A stretch of DNA of 64,000 nucleotides. Source: Zingiber officinale (Eukaryota > Streptophyta > Magnoliopsida > Zingiberales > Zingiberaceae). A program made the position numbers and the translations under genes. Shown here one piece after another: positions 22,308 through 35,660 of this stretch. Under the pieces are notes generated by a model. That model had not been told where the DNA came from and ran no database searches. It saw only the letters and a program-made list of their open reading frames with translations. Where the stretch lies: positions 6,373,474-6,437,473 of the forward strand of contig NC_056002.1 in NCBI RefSeq assembly GCF_018446385.1. Reading direction: 5' to 3'. How positions within the stretch are numbered: the first letter of the stretch is position 1; the number at the start of each line of letters is the position of its first letter.

Positions 22308-25300
22308 TCAAAGATTGCGCATCAATCCACTTCTTGGGACAGTCCTGGAATTGGAACATAATTGCTTAAACCAAAAAGGTAACATAGCACACAAGTAACT
22401 CCAATTTTTAGTCTAAAACACTAATTCATCACACACTGAAGAACGCAAGTTGCGTTTATATTTCAATATCGTGTCCAAATTAAAATAAACAGATGGCTAA
22501 ATAAATCAACATGCTTAAGAAAAATTGTTGCTATATATATACACAGTGTGACAATTGTCATAAGAAGCCCGTGTCTGATCTGAGATGGACAATTCTTAAG
22601 AACATGAAGACTAAAAAAGCACCTAATACCAGCTCAATAATAATTTGCAATAACCGTTTAGAGAAAACAGTCTGATGCAGCTAATTGGCATAATTTACTA
22701 TCATCATCAAACCGTGTCAATCCCCATGACCCAGAGTTTGCATAATTGCCATATTATAACACCAAGAGGCAAATTAAATGAACCAACCACGTGCTACATT
22801 TTTTAGCATCTCAATGATCAAAGGAAGATATACAAGTGACAAGAAAAACCAAAAAAAAAATTAAATGAGGTTGCATCTTAAAGGGGATCAACAGCAATTA
22901 ATTATCTAACTTATATTTTCCAAAAACGAAAATATGATTTCAGGTACTTCTTTTAAAAAGTCATATTAGGAATGAGTAATATCTATTTGATGGAAATTGA
23001 ATATTGGAAAGCTATGAAGTTTTGTTGTTGGAGTTAGTTCTCCAACTCAATGCCTCAAGCATGATAAAAAAAATTACCCCAAAACCAGTATTTGGTCAAT
23101 CTGTCAACATTTTCAAATTCCAGTCAATTTATTGCAATCAGAACTTTATACATTGTGTATGCCACAGAGGGGTTATACACACTATCAGAGCGTATAAATC
23201 CACAAAAAGGGCAATTTCTGGGTCCAAATTGCTAAGGATGATCAAGTAAAATGGAGGATCAGGCTGGTAAAAATGCCACATCATGACCTTGCTTAATTTG
23301 CATTAATGAAAGAGTAACTTGAGTGGGAGTAAGATTGTGAAACTTAATCAAAATTGATGCTGAAAAAAAGAACAATGCCGATAATGTAACCTAGATTCCT
23401 CAAAATATTTTCAGGTGTTTTGGAGCTCCACTTGTAAGTCTTCATCATAGGAATGCCCCAATTTGTTTTACAGGTATAGTCGAGCTTATAAAAGATTATG
23501 CAGGAAATACACTTTTTTTTAGTTTGCACCAAGTATCCATTCCTTTGAACTGACTAATCCTGGGACGACTGTCCAGTCCTATGGAAATTTCCCACCGGCC
23601 AGCGGGTAAATCAGGAGGCACTTGTGGTGCTCTATCTGATGACCTACTTTCTTAGTCCCACTATCCAATGGAGAGAGAATTTCCTACAAGTCGCCGTAGC
23701 TGAGTCTCGACCATCAGGAAATACACTCATGGAATAAGTATTCTTATCTTTGATTGCAACAATAAACTTGAAAAAGGGAATAACTATTCCTAGTAAGGAA
23801 TCACAACTACTCCAGGAGAGCTGATCGCATGGATGGGTCAGATGAACCAAAGCATTGGATGGGCCATCAATCTGGATGCACTGATGGGTTGGATTGACCT
23901 ACCAGTCAAACTGGTTGGGCCAATGAGCTGGTCTAGTAGAGCACAAGGGCCAGTAAATGTCAGACGGCTAAATAGAGTGAGTGCACCTGGACTTGTTGGG
24001 CAAGGCAGGACGAGCGAGTCAAATGGGTCAATCAATCAGGAAACCAATCATGTTGGATAGACTAGTCAAACTGGAAGGATGAAATGAGGCAATTAACTTA
24101 CTCAAGCCGGATGAGCAAGGTATATCAATTGCACAGAACTAGGCAGTTGTGCGAGTTAGATGAATCATACAAAATATTTCATGAATATTGTTATGAAAAT
24201 TATTCTTTTTTTATTCTCTATAACATTTCTATGAACTAAAAATAATTATTTCCATGGACCAAATTAAGATTTATTCCTATCCTAATTTTTTTTCTATTCT
24301 ATTCCCTAGGAATAGTTATTTGATTCCTCTTCTATTTCATTTTGTAAACCAAACACACCATCGAGGAATAGGATCTTAGCCATACAAATTATTGGATATA
24401 ATTCTTCACCCTATTTTTCATGAGGTTAGGTTGTCAGATGACGTGAGGGTCCTTCACCACTCAAGTAACTTGACAAGCAAAGGGTGGTATAAGAGCTCAT
24501 CTATAAGTGACACATCACAACAACAAAATCTGATGCAAAATAATCTCGCATTGCTGTTGACGTAGTTGGCACTACGGGTATTGATACCGGTATCAATTGA
24601 TCAAAAAACCTAATTTCATCATATCAAATTGGTAGGATCAGGTGAGAGTGAAACATAGTAAGATAAATAGTGTAAATAAAAAAAAAAAAGGAAACTACTT
24701 AATGTTTTAAATCCTTTAGGTATTCCATGAAAATATATCCTTTTTATTAAATGTGTCATCATGTAATTCATTAACCTTTCAATGGAATGAATGCTTTCCT
24801 TTTCTCACTGTTGGGACTACACCCCACTGCTCTTCAATGGTAGTATTTTTATTTTCTTTTCAAATTACTTCATCCATAAGCATTAGAATTACTGTTGCAC
24901 TAACTTGCATGTGCTGTGCCGTAACTATTTAACCAACTAATAAAGTATCATATTTAATTATTCTTTATCCAAGGTTACACATCCAGGAATTCTTCTTTAT
25001 TTTAATTAACTGGTCATCATGGTCATGGTATCTTCATCAATATCTCCATGTTCAATTATGGATTCCAGGTGTGTAAAACTTCATTTAAGAATTTTTCTTA
25101 TAGATATATTTAACTATTTCCAATTTTTTCTTACTGTTAAAATTAGATTTCCTATAATCATTTTACTTCAATTTGAAATTCTTATGTTTTAAAGTTTTTG
25201 ACCCTAATTCCAGCTACAAGTTTATTCTGTTAATATTCTCGTCAATCATAATCATAGTTCGTAGGATCGTTGTGACAAAAGGCGAAACGCTCGCCCCCAG

Positions 25301-28300
25301 CGCCCCCGTCATACCCGACCCAAGGCCATCACGAGGGAGATAAATCGTAGCATCCGAGCGAGCATGTGACAGACAGGGTGTAATACGGGGATAGGGGATT
25401 TATTCCCCAACTGCCTCGAGGATCGACCCTGCGACCTCATTGTGGCAACACCCGCCACATACCAACTCGGATGACCCGCGGGGTCCATAGTTCGTAAGAT
25501 CGTGATCCTACACGATGGATTTGGGATCAAGATTGGATAGAGATCGAATCATACGATCCTACCGAAAATCCTTGAAATTTTATGGTACATGATTAATAAT
25601 TAGAAAAAAAAAATATCTAAAAAGGTCATTTGCATATAAATAAATTACTAATTTGCATAAACATGCAATCGTCGACACTGGATACCACAGATGTCGTTAT
25701 CATCTAACGCATAACAGAGAATTTTTCAAGATGGGAAATCACCAAACGTTGAGAATTCTTCTCTTGGTTTGAGAGTATTAACTCAAATAAAGATAATGTC
25801 ATAACAACAACTAAACAATTGTTTAAATAATCCCAATACTCTCTCAAAATACAAAAGATGAAAATAACCTTAATATAAAGGCTAAAATTCAGCCTCCAAA
25901 AATGCTTTAAATGATATTTTTTGGAGGGTGTTACACCATATAACAAATGTAGATCTATGAACAATCTTCGATTTGATATCTTAAAGGTCCCGTGGTTCAA
26001 TCCGAGTCAAAAGTTATAGTCTCTCAAAGCTTAACTGATCCTGCTCTGATATCCCGCTCTGATCCCACTGCAAAAATGATCCCGAACATTCCTGGATCAT
26101 TTGCAATTTCTCAATCATAGGATCGTGTGATCCTACGATCCAGATTGCAATCCTGCAAACTATGATCAGAACACTATCCCCAGCATATGGCAAATGGCAA
26201 GGAGGATTATCTTGGACATGGGCCACAAGGCTAGTAAATTTCAATTAGAACTAGTTGAAGATGATATAAGCCAAGAACAGACCCTTATGGAAGTCTTAAG
26301 GGTAATAGAAAAAATTGTTGAACACCCCATGGAACTATCACTTTTTTAATTACATTATCATACATGTATTTATCACATGAACATAAATGTTATATATTTG
26401 CTATTTTTCTAAAACCGCCATAATAACTTTTCCAGAGATTTCATGAGATTTCCTAAATTAATAAAATCATGCGTCATTCTTCTTTTCTCTATATTTCTTT
26501 GTCAATTATCGTGTTACATATATAATATTCATAATTAATATTATAAGCATAAAAGTAAATGGATTTCTTTTTAAAAAAACATTTGTTATATCTCATATCC
26601 AATCCCAACTACCTTTTCTTAAAGTTTCAAAATGACTTATAAACTTAATTCTTTTACAAGTAATACAAAACCATAATTCAGATTTTGTTCCTATAAATTG
26701 GTACTGATTTTTTCATCATTTATCATACATCTTAACCGTACTAAACTATTATATTCATTGAAGCATCGATTTTTAGTTATATGACAAAGCTACAACAATA
26801 ACTTAAAGAGCAAGATTAGAATGTAATAAGAAATTAGCTTAGCAAACAGATCATGAAAAATCATATATGAAAACTACCAAATAGTTATACCTTCCAGGCA
26901 GCATTTGAGAGCTTGCAGATGGACCCTTGGTACCACCAACACCAAGCCGTTTTGACTTGTTATCCTGTTCTTTTTCCACCCGCATAGCAGCCACCTCTTT
27001 CTCCATTGCAGCTACTTCCCTCCTCATCTTTTTTGCCTCCACTTCCATTGCTTTAGTCAATGTATCAACTTTCTTGGCCAGCATCTGATTTGCAAATTAA
27101 AGATGAGCAGGAGATTGGATGACTTCATAGCAGAAATTTGATACAAGAGGGCATTAACCTCAATGGCGTCGTCCTTGTCCTTTAAGCTTTGGTCCTTCTC
27201 GTAGCATGCTTTCCTTAATGTAATTACTTCCTTCTGTAACATATCATACAATAGTCCGGAGACACAATCTTCTGACTCAGCATTAGTAAGCTCACAGGTT
27301 TTCTCAGATGGGGTTTCCTTCCACCTATCAGGTGAGAGAGTATCTCCAGTTGCATCAGACGATCTATTTAGAGACACTCTTGTTCCATTCCCAATGGCTT
27401 TGCTACGCTCCAATGATCTTGTCCCACCATCAAATGACTTTGATGCCCCTTTGGCATGTTTCAGTACCATGCTACTAGAAACAGAAGATCTCATCTGAAA
27501 AGATGGTCTCTTAGATAGGAAGCCGTTAACACTCTTTGGATTATTCTCAGCTCCACCAAGGGATTGGCGACGTAAAGGACCATTACTTACACTCTTCCCC
27601 TCTACGCTGGCACGAACTGTACCATTCCCTGACATTCTCAATCCCTCTTCCAGAACCTTAAGCCTCAATTGGAACTTCTCCTGAAATACCAAAAGATTTT
27701 CAATCACATAACTTGTCTCACCAATAAAAAAAATGGGCAAAGAACATAATAACATGTCAAATGTTAGGCATCCAAAGATAGACATTTTACTTTCAATTGA
27801 GCTTCAGATCTTGCAGTCCGTTCTGCTATAGCAAACTTATCTCGAAGTTGCTGCATTTCTCCCTGTAAAATGTTTGTGGCAATTTTTTTTAGAAGTAATA
27901 TAGAAAGATGGGCATGTAAAAGGAATCTGAAGAAAGAGTATACAATCTAGAAAACAAGAAATATCTCCAACATATCTTCTGCACTTGAACAAAATCAAGT
28001 AATAACTAGAACCAACCTGCATGAATCTACGCTCCTCGAGCCATTGTTTAACAGGCATTACTTTGTCACTAGCATCCTTCCAATCATTGGCCACTACCAC
28101 AGCAACCCTATTAGCTGAAACCTTTGCCCGAGAGAGTTCCCGGTCAAGTGTTTTCATTTCTTCCTGAATAAATAAATAAGAGAATGATGTGAGGAGAATT
28201 ACCAACTATGCCATAATGAATTAAAAGAGACCACAACTTTTAGGAGAATGATCATATTGATTGTGGTAAAGCTAGACGCATTACACTCATTTCCAGAACT

Positions 28301-31300
28301 TTCCGTTGGTAATCTCTAACAGCATTTGCCGTTGCACCACCAGCAAGAACAGCCTCCTCTAGTTCTCGCACTGTTTGGCCAAGCTTTTCAACCTCTGCAA
28401 CCTTCTGTCGATGCATTTTATCCATAATCTTGTTCTCCTCCTGAAGAATAAAAATGAATTTTTAATAGCACCAAGCACCAAAGAATTTTAGCCCAAAGAG
28501 TGTTTCATAAATGAATACCTGACATATCTCAATCTGTTTCATTAACTCCTGATTCTTGTTTTGAAGGTCATCTACCATGGCAGCCTTGGCTAAAGCAATT
28601 TGAACAGTCCTTTCTGCTTCCAATAATGCAGCTTCTTTTGATTTAGTGAGTCGATCTAATGCCCTGTTGTCATCCTGTAACTTTGCAATCTGCAAAAGAG
28701 AAAAACACTCGAGGTACCACAACACAGAGGGGGTGTATTCAATAGTTTACACTCTTTCTACCAATATATTTAGAAAGTTAAAAGGTTCATAATGAACAAA
28801 ACATGTCTTTGTAAACTAGCAGAAGTATTAACCTCAATCTACAAGGAAACAACAAAGCTGATAGATATGGCAACAGCTTCTGAAATAACTAAGCATTACA
28901 AACCCAAATGGTTAACGTGATACCTTTAAACAATTTGGCTCAGGGAAAAAGTTAGTAATTGGGTGCTAAAAATATTAAATGCAACTAGTCCAAGTAAAAA
29001 AAAAAGGGAATAGACAACATCTAAATGCATAGAGAATTAAATCGGTGGTACATAAATTACAGCAAAAACCATTCATTAAACATTTACCTTAGTTTAACAC
29101 TAACTGGAAATCTAACACAACTCTCCTCCTTTATCCGGGCTTGAGACCAGCCATAAATGACAGCAAAAATAAATAAGAAAAAAAAAGGGAAATACCCCAC
29201 TGAAAATTTTAAACCAATTGAGTTTCTTATAAACTTAAGAGAAAACGGTGATTATTTAGTGAGTCTGACTTGTCATTATTCAATTTTTAGGTGCAACATT
29301 GTGTCCAAGAAAAAGTGACAGACTAAAGTTTTGCAGGAGCAAAGTTTCAAAGCAACACCTCTTGTCGTGCTATCCTCAATTCTGCCTCAAGGGGTGCAAG
29401 AATCGCTTCAATAGGAGGCATATCATCATCTTTTTGAGCTGCATGGACCCTTCTAAGAGTTGCCTCGGCAGCAAACTGAGCAGCCAATGCTGCTCTCTTT
29501 TCATCATTTATCTTCTTAATTTCAAGATTCTGCATGGTTACTTCCCATCAACATTTTTACATTATAGAATCTTATATCAGAATAAGAAAGAAAATAGAGA
29601 ATCTGAATTCTGCAAGTACTCTGTTTTCTAGAAGTGATTCAGTTAGCTTGAGCTTCTCGTCCATCTTGTTCAATTCATCTGTTAGCTGACAGTTGAGAAA
29701 GGAGTCAGAATTCTCTCATTGGTATCATCATAACCTTCTATTTACTTATGCAAAAATGAAAAAATAAAAATAAAGTAACAAGAGAAATAAATGCAACAAC
29801 TTGGAGGGAAAACAAACCCTTTGATAATATGCAAAGACATAGTTATGCACGTCTAAATTAATAGAAGTATAGATTATAAATGTTCTGTTAAAAAAACTAA
29901 TTTAACACATTTCCATCACTATGAAATCCTTATTCATAGATCCAAACACATTAGCTTCAATAAAACCAATATTAGCATGTCATTTTTAGAATCTCGAAGC
30001 ACCTTGATTATTTTTTTCTTTTACTAAAGGCAAAAATATTTTTTGTCTTGTAGATTTCCAACAAAAAAGATAGTGATGAAGACAACCAAGGTGTATAAAG
30101 TGTAGAAGAAGAAACAAAAAATAGTAAGGCATCCACCAACCTAAATTTGATTCAAAAAAATTCACTACCTGCTGCAAGTTAATAAACTAAAATAAAATAA
30201 AAAAGAGCAATTCGGTCGAACACTCCGTAGTGATATTCACTTTGCACCAACTATCAATCTGACATGAAAAACATGAAGTGATATTCACTTTGCACTAACT
30301 ATCAATCTGACATGTAAAATGTAAGGATCAGAGAGAGGAAAAATCATCTTTTTGAATGGGATTGCAACATAAAGCCTTGATCACCCATGAGGATTGCATA
30401 GGAAGGACGAAGGATACTAGGGAGAGATAGGCTTAATTATTCCATCATGTTGTTTAGTTTGGAATATGAATTTTTTTAGTGTTGTTTATTATTTTGTTTA
30501 ATTGGTCGGAAGACTAGATGGATTGAAATTTTAACATGGTAAATTCTGGACAGAATAATTTCAGGTGTAGTGTTGCCAAAAAGGAATGAGTAGTGTAGTT
30601 GTTGGCATGATAGCTGATGGCTAATGTGGGGGGAAAAAAAGCATTTATGACAAGATTATAATATATATTTTTTCCATAGGATAGGAACAATATAGTCACT
30701 CGACAATTTAAGAATTTCCCATCCAAAATGCTGGCCACATTTGGTGAAAATTGAGCTAAGAAAAACTTGGACCATTTGACACCGTTGTTTTCCAGAAGTT
30801 TTTCCACCTAAGTAAACGACCAAAAAAAGCTCTTAGCAATTGTTTTATATCTATTCCTTATCCATCCTCACAATTTCCCATGAAAAAAACAAGCCTATAG
30901 CTTTGAAATCCAAAACTAGAATCTGGTAGTACTATAGGACTAAAAATAGTAATTTTGCTTATCAATTTTATAGCAATAATAAAAGGATGAATTAAAAACA
31001 AATCTAGGAAAAGAAAAAAAAGGGAAGGATTATGAAAGATAGATGGTTATTATGAAGGCAGAAAAAACCAACGACAGAGCAGGAATTAAATCGATCTACT
31101 GACCTCTTCCACGGCCTTCTCTCTAGCACGTTCAGACAGCCGTAGAGCCTTGATCTCTGCCTGTGCTTCGGACAACTCTCGATCTTTGTCTGTGAACCCC
31201 CACCAGAAGTAACCAGCTTACATATATACAAAATTCAAACAAATCAATCGGAGAGAAACACGCATAAAACTGCATTCCACCTCTCAATTCATTCTCGAGC

Positions 31301-31527
31301 CTATTGAGTTCGACTTTCACCGGATCTGAGCCATGGAGAAGATTAAAGAACTCCTCCATGTCCAAGTTGGGCTTCATTGAAGCCCTACGCCTCAAAGCAG
31401 ATGATGCCCTCCCTTCACCCTTGAATGACGCAGACGCCGTCAGAACCGACGCCGTCTGCGGCGGGGCATTCGCCCCGACAGCGCCCACATAGATCCTCTC
31501 CCCATCGTCGTCGTACAGATCTGACAT
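22308..31527 (-). CDS. MAP70: Microtubule-associated protein 70 (MAP70), 622 aa
   Basis: Eleven exons: 31527-31281, 31189-31104, 29685-29620, 29529-29359, 28689-28519, 28440-28285, 28163-28017, 27862-27791, 27680-27159, 27084-26891 and 22344-22308. All have GT-AG borders and consistent phase. The spliced protein is 622 residues, the size of Arabidopsis MAP70-1. Family blocks are clear: MKPNLDMEEFFNLLHGSDPV, ELRDKDRELSEAQAEIKALR, KKINDEKRAALAAQFAAEAT, ANDWKDASDKVMPVKQWLEE and LQKEVITLRKACYEKDQ. The end is SSQMLPGRTVPRSGLMRNL. Most of it is coiled coil, with a Ser/Arg-rich linker in exon 9. MAP70 proteins bind cortical microtubules and shape secondary-wall deposition. The last exon codes for 11 residues plus a split Arg and lies beyond a 4.5-kb intron. 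The start ATG (31527) begins MSDLYDDDGE, with alanine-rich sequence after it. Confidence 0.95.
25271..25485 (-). mobile_element. tRNA-derived SINE, 215 bp
   Basis: It lies inside the last MAP70 intron. On the minus strand it has an A-box-like TCCGAGTTGGTATG and, about 45 bp on, a B-box-like GGGTCGATCC, the spacing of a tRNA promoter. It ends GCGTTTCGCCTTTTGTCACA. The flanks repeat CATAGTTCGTARGATCGT (25253-25270 and 25486-25503, one mismatch), an 18-bp target duplication. A second member of the family is at 56648-56749. Confidence 0.8.
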
Positions 31528-32675
31528 CCTGGATCTGATTGTCTCACATTCAAAAACCCAGTTCAAGAAGAAATAAAGGAAAAAATGGGCATGCGATCTC
31601 AATGCCGATCCAAGGAACTAGGGCTCTTCCTCCGCTTCCTTCTCGACCAAGAGATATTCCGAGAGCTTCGATCGCGGTGGAAAGGAACCCTAGTTCTGTT
31701 ATCTTCCACCAATCGCCCTCGACCCGAAGTAATGCGTGATTTGGGGTGTATTTAGTAGGATACAGTGAAAGCAACACTGAATTGCCACAACTGTACTAAG
31801 CGAAAGTTATCAATTACCATATGCAAATTAACGAAATAGCGAATTTGAAAGCGGTCTCAACGAGCTGGAACTAGTGGTGTCGTTACCGCAGTGGTGTGGA
31901 GCGCACTGCAGTCGCAGACGTAGCTGGAAAAAGTGTCGGAGTAAAGTTACCGTCGTCCGCCTGTGCCTTTCTAAAGATTTAACTCCCGATTTTTTTTTAA
32001 AAAAAAATGAGAAACAAAAATAATGGTTTCTTAAAGACGGTGTTAGAATATTTAACGTTAAAGGCCTTGCAATTTATTTATTAACAAAGTAGGACCTCAA
32101 GCTTTTTCTAGAAAGATATATAATAAAAGTCCTTGAATCTATCAGTTTGATTTATTTTCTTATATTGTCCTTTAATTTGTTCTTTTATGTCCTCATGGGT
32201 TTGCGTACTCGGATAAATTTTAAAATTAATTCTCAAGGGCTGCGGTGCTACTTTCATAATCTATCCACCTCTATTTTATATTATAGATAAATTGTCTTAA
32301 ACTCCTTACGCAAAACTTTAGTTTTACCATCGGTCCTTATATGAAAGAATAGAAGGTATCATCTGTCCAAAAAATATTATAATTCCTCGCAAATTTAGCA
32401 TCATTTAAATTTAAATCTAATACACTATCTATATACATAATTTTTTTAGATACATAATAAAATATAGTTACAAGAAATCTATAATGAAGTATAATTCCTA
32501 ATAAATTTAACATCATTCTTAATTCTTGTGCACACTTTTTTTATATACATGGCAAAATATAGGTTAAAAAAGTTCATAGTGAAATATAATTCCTCTTAAA
32601 TTCAGCATCATTTAAACTAAAATCTAATATATTTTTTATCGAATTGAGCACTATCAGCATCATCTATATTGATCC
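31528..32675. other. MAP70 5' flank and intergenic sequence
   Basis: Includes the MAP70 5' leader and promoter region directly upstream of 31527. No TATA box is obvious. From about 32000 on the sequence becomes AT-rich with a repeated 'attcctcgcaaatttagcatcatt' block (near 32379, 32491 and 32598), likely an old repeat. No other gene is seen. Confidence 0.5.
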
Positions 32676-33548
32676 TGTCGAAAATCCGAGAAGATGAAAC
32701 TGTTGTGTGACGTGGCTGGAATGTTGACTGTATCTCCATGACCCGGATGGTGAGTTGTCTTCTATGTTGATCAAGTCGTCAGAGGCCTCTGGTCAACAGT
32801 ACCTGTAGTCAGCGATCGGGTTGCTATGGTCCCTGGTAACTCGATGCTTGAGGCGGGTCACATGAATATATAAACAGCCGAATAATAGTAGAACAACAAA
32901 ATAAATATAGGATGAGTACAGTGACGTACCCTGGTCCCATGGGGCACCCTCGGATGGATCGGTGAGCTGGTTACGATACTGATCGAGTCGTCGTGATCCG
33001 GAAGGATAGATGAAAGTGTCAGCTGAGGAGCCGGATCTGCCTACCTAGAGCCGAGCGCGACCTGGATTCGAAAAACGACATGTCGACCGAGAGATAATAG
33101 CGGCACGTAGGCCGAGAGATGATGTCGGCATGCAGGTCAGAAGATGACATTGACACGCAGGCTAGGATATAATATCGACACGTAGGCCGAAACACCACAA
33201 GGTGCGTAGGCCAACACACAACCACGGGATGCACTACAACTGTAGCTCGGGATATGACATGCAAACTAAATTGAAACAGAGGTCGGAACACAACAATGAC
33301 ACAGAATTGGCAGTGAGGCGAAGCCGCCGCGTGGACTGCCAACACATGGATTGCCGACACGTGGAGGCTGCCGACAAGGGAGGCTGCGGCGCACGATGGT
33401 TACTGGCGAAAGATGTTGTGACGCGTGGTGGATGCAAGCTCCTACGTCGACATTGAAAAGGCGGAGGACGATGCGACGGCTGGGCAAAAAGGGCGTGCTA
33501 GCATCGCCCGGTGTCGGCAGTCGTCGGTGAATGACGAAGGTAGCGAAG

Positions 33549-33916
33549 TGGCTCACCGGGAGTGGCATCAGCGGCGGCGGCTGGAGGTGGTGTTAGCGGC
33601 TGCTAGGGGCGGCGAGTGAGGTGATGACGAGGGGGAGTTGGTGGTGTGCATGAGCAGGGAGAAGGGTAAGGAGAGTTCAACGGTGGTCGTCGCCAGCGGA
33701 CCTCACTTGGTGGTGGTGACGACGAGAGATGAAGGAGAAAGCTCTCTTCCTCCCCTTGTCTGTGGTGGCGGCGGCAGAGACCAAAAACGAAGCCCCCCTT
33801 TCAACCATGAACAATGCCTCTCTTTAAAACCCCTAAACCCTCAAAATGTGAAATGACCAAAAAATCCTTTTCTTCCCCCCTAATTACTCCTAAGTTCCTA
33901 GGCTGCATCCGCATCA
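33549..33916 (+). repeat. Direct repeat, left copy (LTR 3' part)
   Basis: Begins 'gtggctcaccgggagtggca', includes 'gatgacgagggggagttgg' and 'gatgaaggagaaagctctc', and ends 'ttcctaggctgcatccgcat'. The right copy at 35661-36043 repeats this order with scattered substitutions and a small insertion near its start. Short frames in both copies (VVVAxGPHLVVVTxRDEGES) are an echo of the repeat, not a gene family. Confidence 0.8.
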
Positions 33917-34571
33917 CAAGCCTCCTCTTTAAGTCTAGTCGAAGGAGGTGCGAGTCTGACTGACTAGATAATCTATCGCAAAGACTGAATCACTCTCGAT
34001 ATTAGAGTCAAATCAATGAACCCGTCGTATAATGTCTCACAAGTAGTCGCTATAGTAATGGTGGCATGCGAGAGATGGTAGCGATGCCGAGCGAACTACG
34101 AGAAATAATACCAAGTCGATAACCGAACTGATGTCGAGCGAATGGCAAAACGTCAAGCGAACGATGAGTAAAATGATAGTCGACCGAGAGACACGTGGGA
34201 TGCCGAGCAGACCGAGCGAATGAACAAGCGATGCCGACCGGACGACCAAGAAAGTGTCAGCTAGTAGTTCGTAAAATACTGACCAGACCATCTAGAGAAT
34301 GTCGAGCATTCGATAGAATAGTTCAAGCGTGTGGCTGAGCGGACGACTGAGCGATACCGGTCGGATGACTACGAGAGTGCTGATCGAGCGGCACAGTGAA
34401 TACCGACTGGGCGATTGTAAAATGTTGGCCCAGCAATCGAGTAGTACTGAGTGGGATGATGCCAAGTGGGAGAGGATCGCGAGAGAGAAAAGCATGACGT
34501 CAGTGTCCCGAGTGGGTGTGAGGCTCATGCTATCGAGGGGCATGGAACCCACAGGATACCCTGGTTTGAGA

Positions 34572-35245
34572 CCAGTGAAGATACTTTGGTCCTAGACCGG
34601 TGGCGATACACTAATTCGAGATCAGTGGAGATACTCCTATCCGAGATCATTGGAAATAGCTCGACCCCACACGGGCGAGATGGATGCTCTGATAAGCTGG
34701 TCTATGACTAGTGGAGACTGCTCGACCCCGAACGGGGGAGATATGAGATCCGATATGCTGCTCCATGACCAATGAAGACCGCTCGACCCTGAACGGGGGA
34801 GATAAGGAAATCTGCTAAGCTAGTCCGAGACCAGTGAAGATCACTCGACCCCGAACGGGGGAGATAAGGGAATCTATTGAGTTGGTCTGAGACCAGTGAA
34901 GACCTTTCAACCCCGAACAGGGGAGATACGAGATCCCATATGATGGTCCGTGACCAGTAAAAACCGCTTGACCTCGAAAGGGGGAGATATGAGATCCGAT
35001 GAGCTGGTCCGTGACTAGTGAAGACCGCTCGACCCCAAATGGGGGAGATATGTGATCCGATGAGCTGGTCCGAGACCAGTGAAGATCGCTCGACCCCAAA
35101 CGGGGAAGATAGATGCTCTGATAAGCTGGTCTTTGACTAGTGAAAATCGCTCGACCGCAAATGGGGGAGATAGATGCTCTGATAAGCTGGTCTCTGGCCA
35201 GTGAAAATTGCTCGACCCCGAACGAGGGAGGTACGAGTTTAAGGT
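34572..35245 (+). repeat. Tandem array, about 62-bp unit, about 10 copies
   Basis: The unit is 'gaccagtgaagatcgctcg', 'accccgaacgggggagata', then 'gagatccgatgagctggtc'. Regular units start near 34705, 34768, 34830, 34892, 34953, 35014, 35076, 35138 and 35199. The early units (34572-34700) are shorter and diverged. The minus-strand frame across it is a repeat artefact. Confidence 0.88.
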
Positions 35246-35261
35246 CACCACTAGATCGTCA

Positions 35262-35660
35262 GTGGAGACAAGGGTTTAAGGTCGTCGCTCGACTTCTAGA
35301 GCCCGTGGCTCTAATATAACTCAAACCCGATCAATCGGCACGGGAGTCTCTGACTCAAGGGTTTATAGTCGCCGCTCGACTTCTAGAGCCCGTAGCTCTA
35401 ATATAACTCAAACCCGGCTGGTCGGCACGGGAGTCTTTGACTCAAGAGTTTATAGTCGCCGCTCGACTTCTAGGGTTTATAGTCACAGCTCGACTTCTAG
35501 AGCTCGTGACTCTAATATAACTCAAACCTGACCGATCGACACGGGAGTCTCTGACTCAAGGGTTTATAGTCGTCGCTCGACTTCTAGAGCCCGTGACTCT
35601 AATATAACTTAAACCCGGTTGATTAACATGGGAGTCTTAGACTTAAGGACTTCTAGAGCT
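35262..35660 (+). repeat. Second tandem array, about 90-bp unit
   Basis: The unit is 'gggtttatagtcgccgctcg', 'acttctagagcccgtggctc', 'taatataactcaaacccg' and 'tcggcacgggagtctctg'. Units begin near 35272, 35362, 35450 (partial), 35475 and 35565. It ends by running into the right-hand direct repeat at 35661. Confidence 0.8.

Noticed and set aside
22238-22344. Separate gene exon reading DCPKKWIDAQSLTTKYKVVK
   Set aside because: This is a shifted frame of the last MAP70 exon and its 3' UTR; in the phase set by the previous exon it encodes the MAP70 C-terminus.
25400-25485. tRNA gene from A and B box-like motifs
   Set aside because: No cloverleaf fits; the 215-bp unit with an 18-bp target duplication is a SINE.
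33019-33856. Overlapping 60-113 codon frames on both strands
   Set aside because: They lie in the LTR-like direct repeat and disagree between its two copies.
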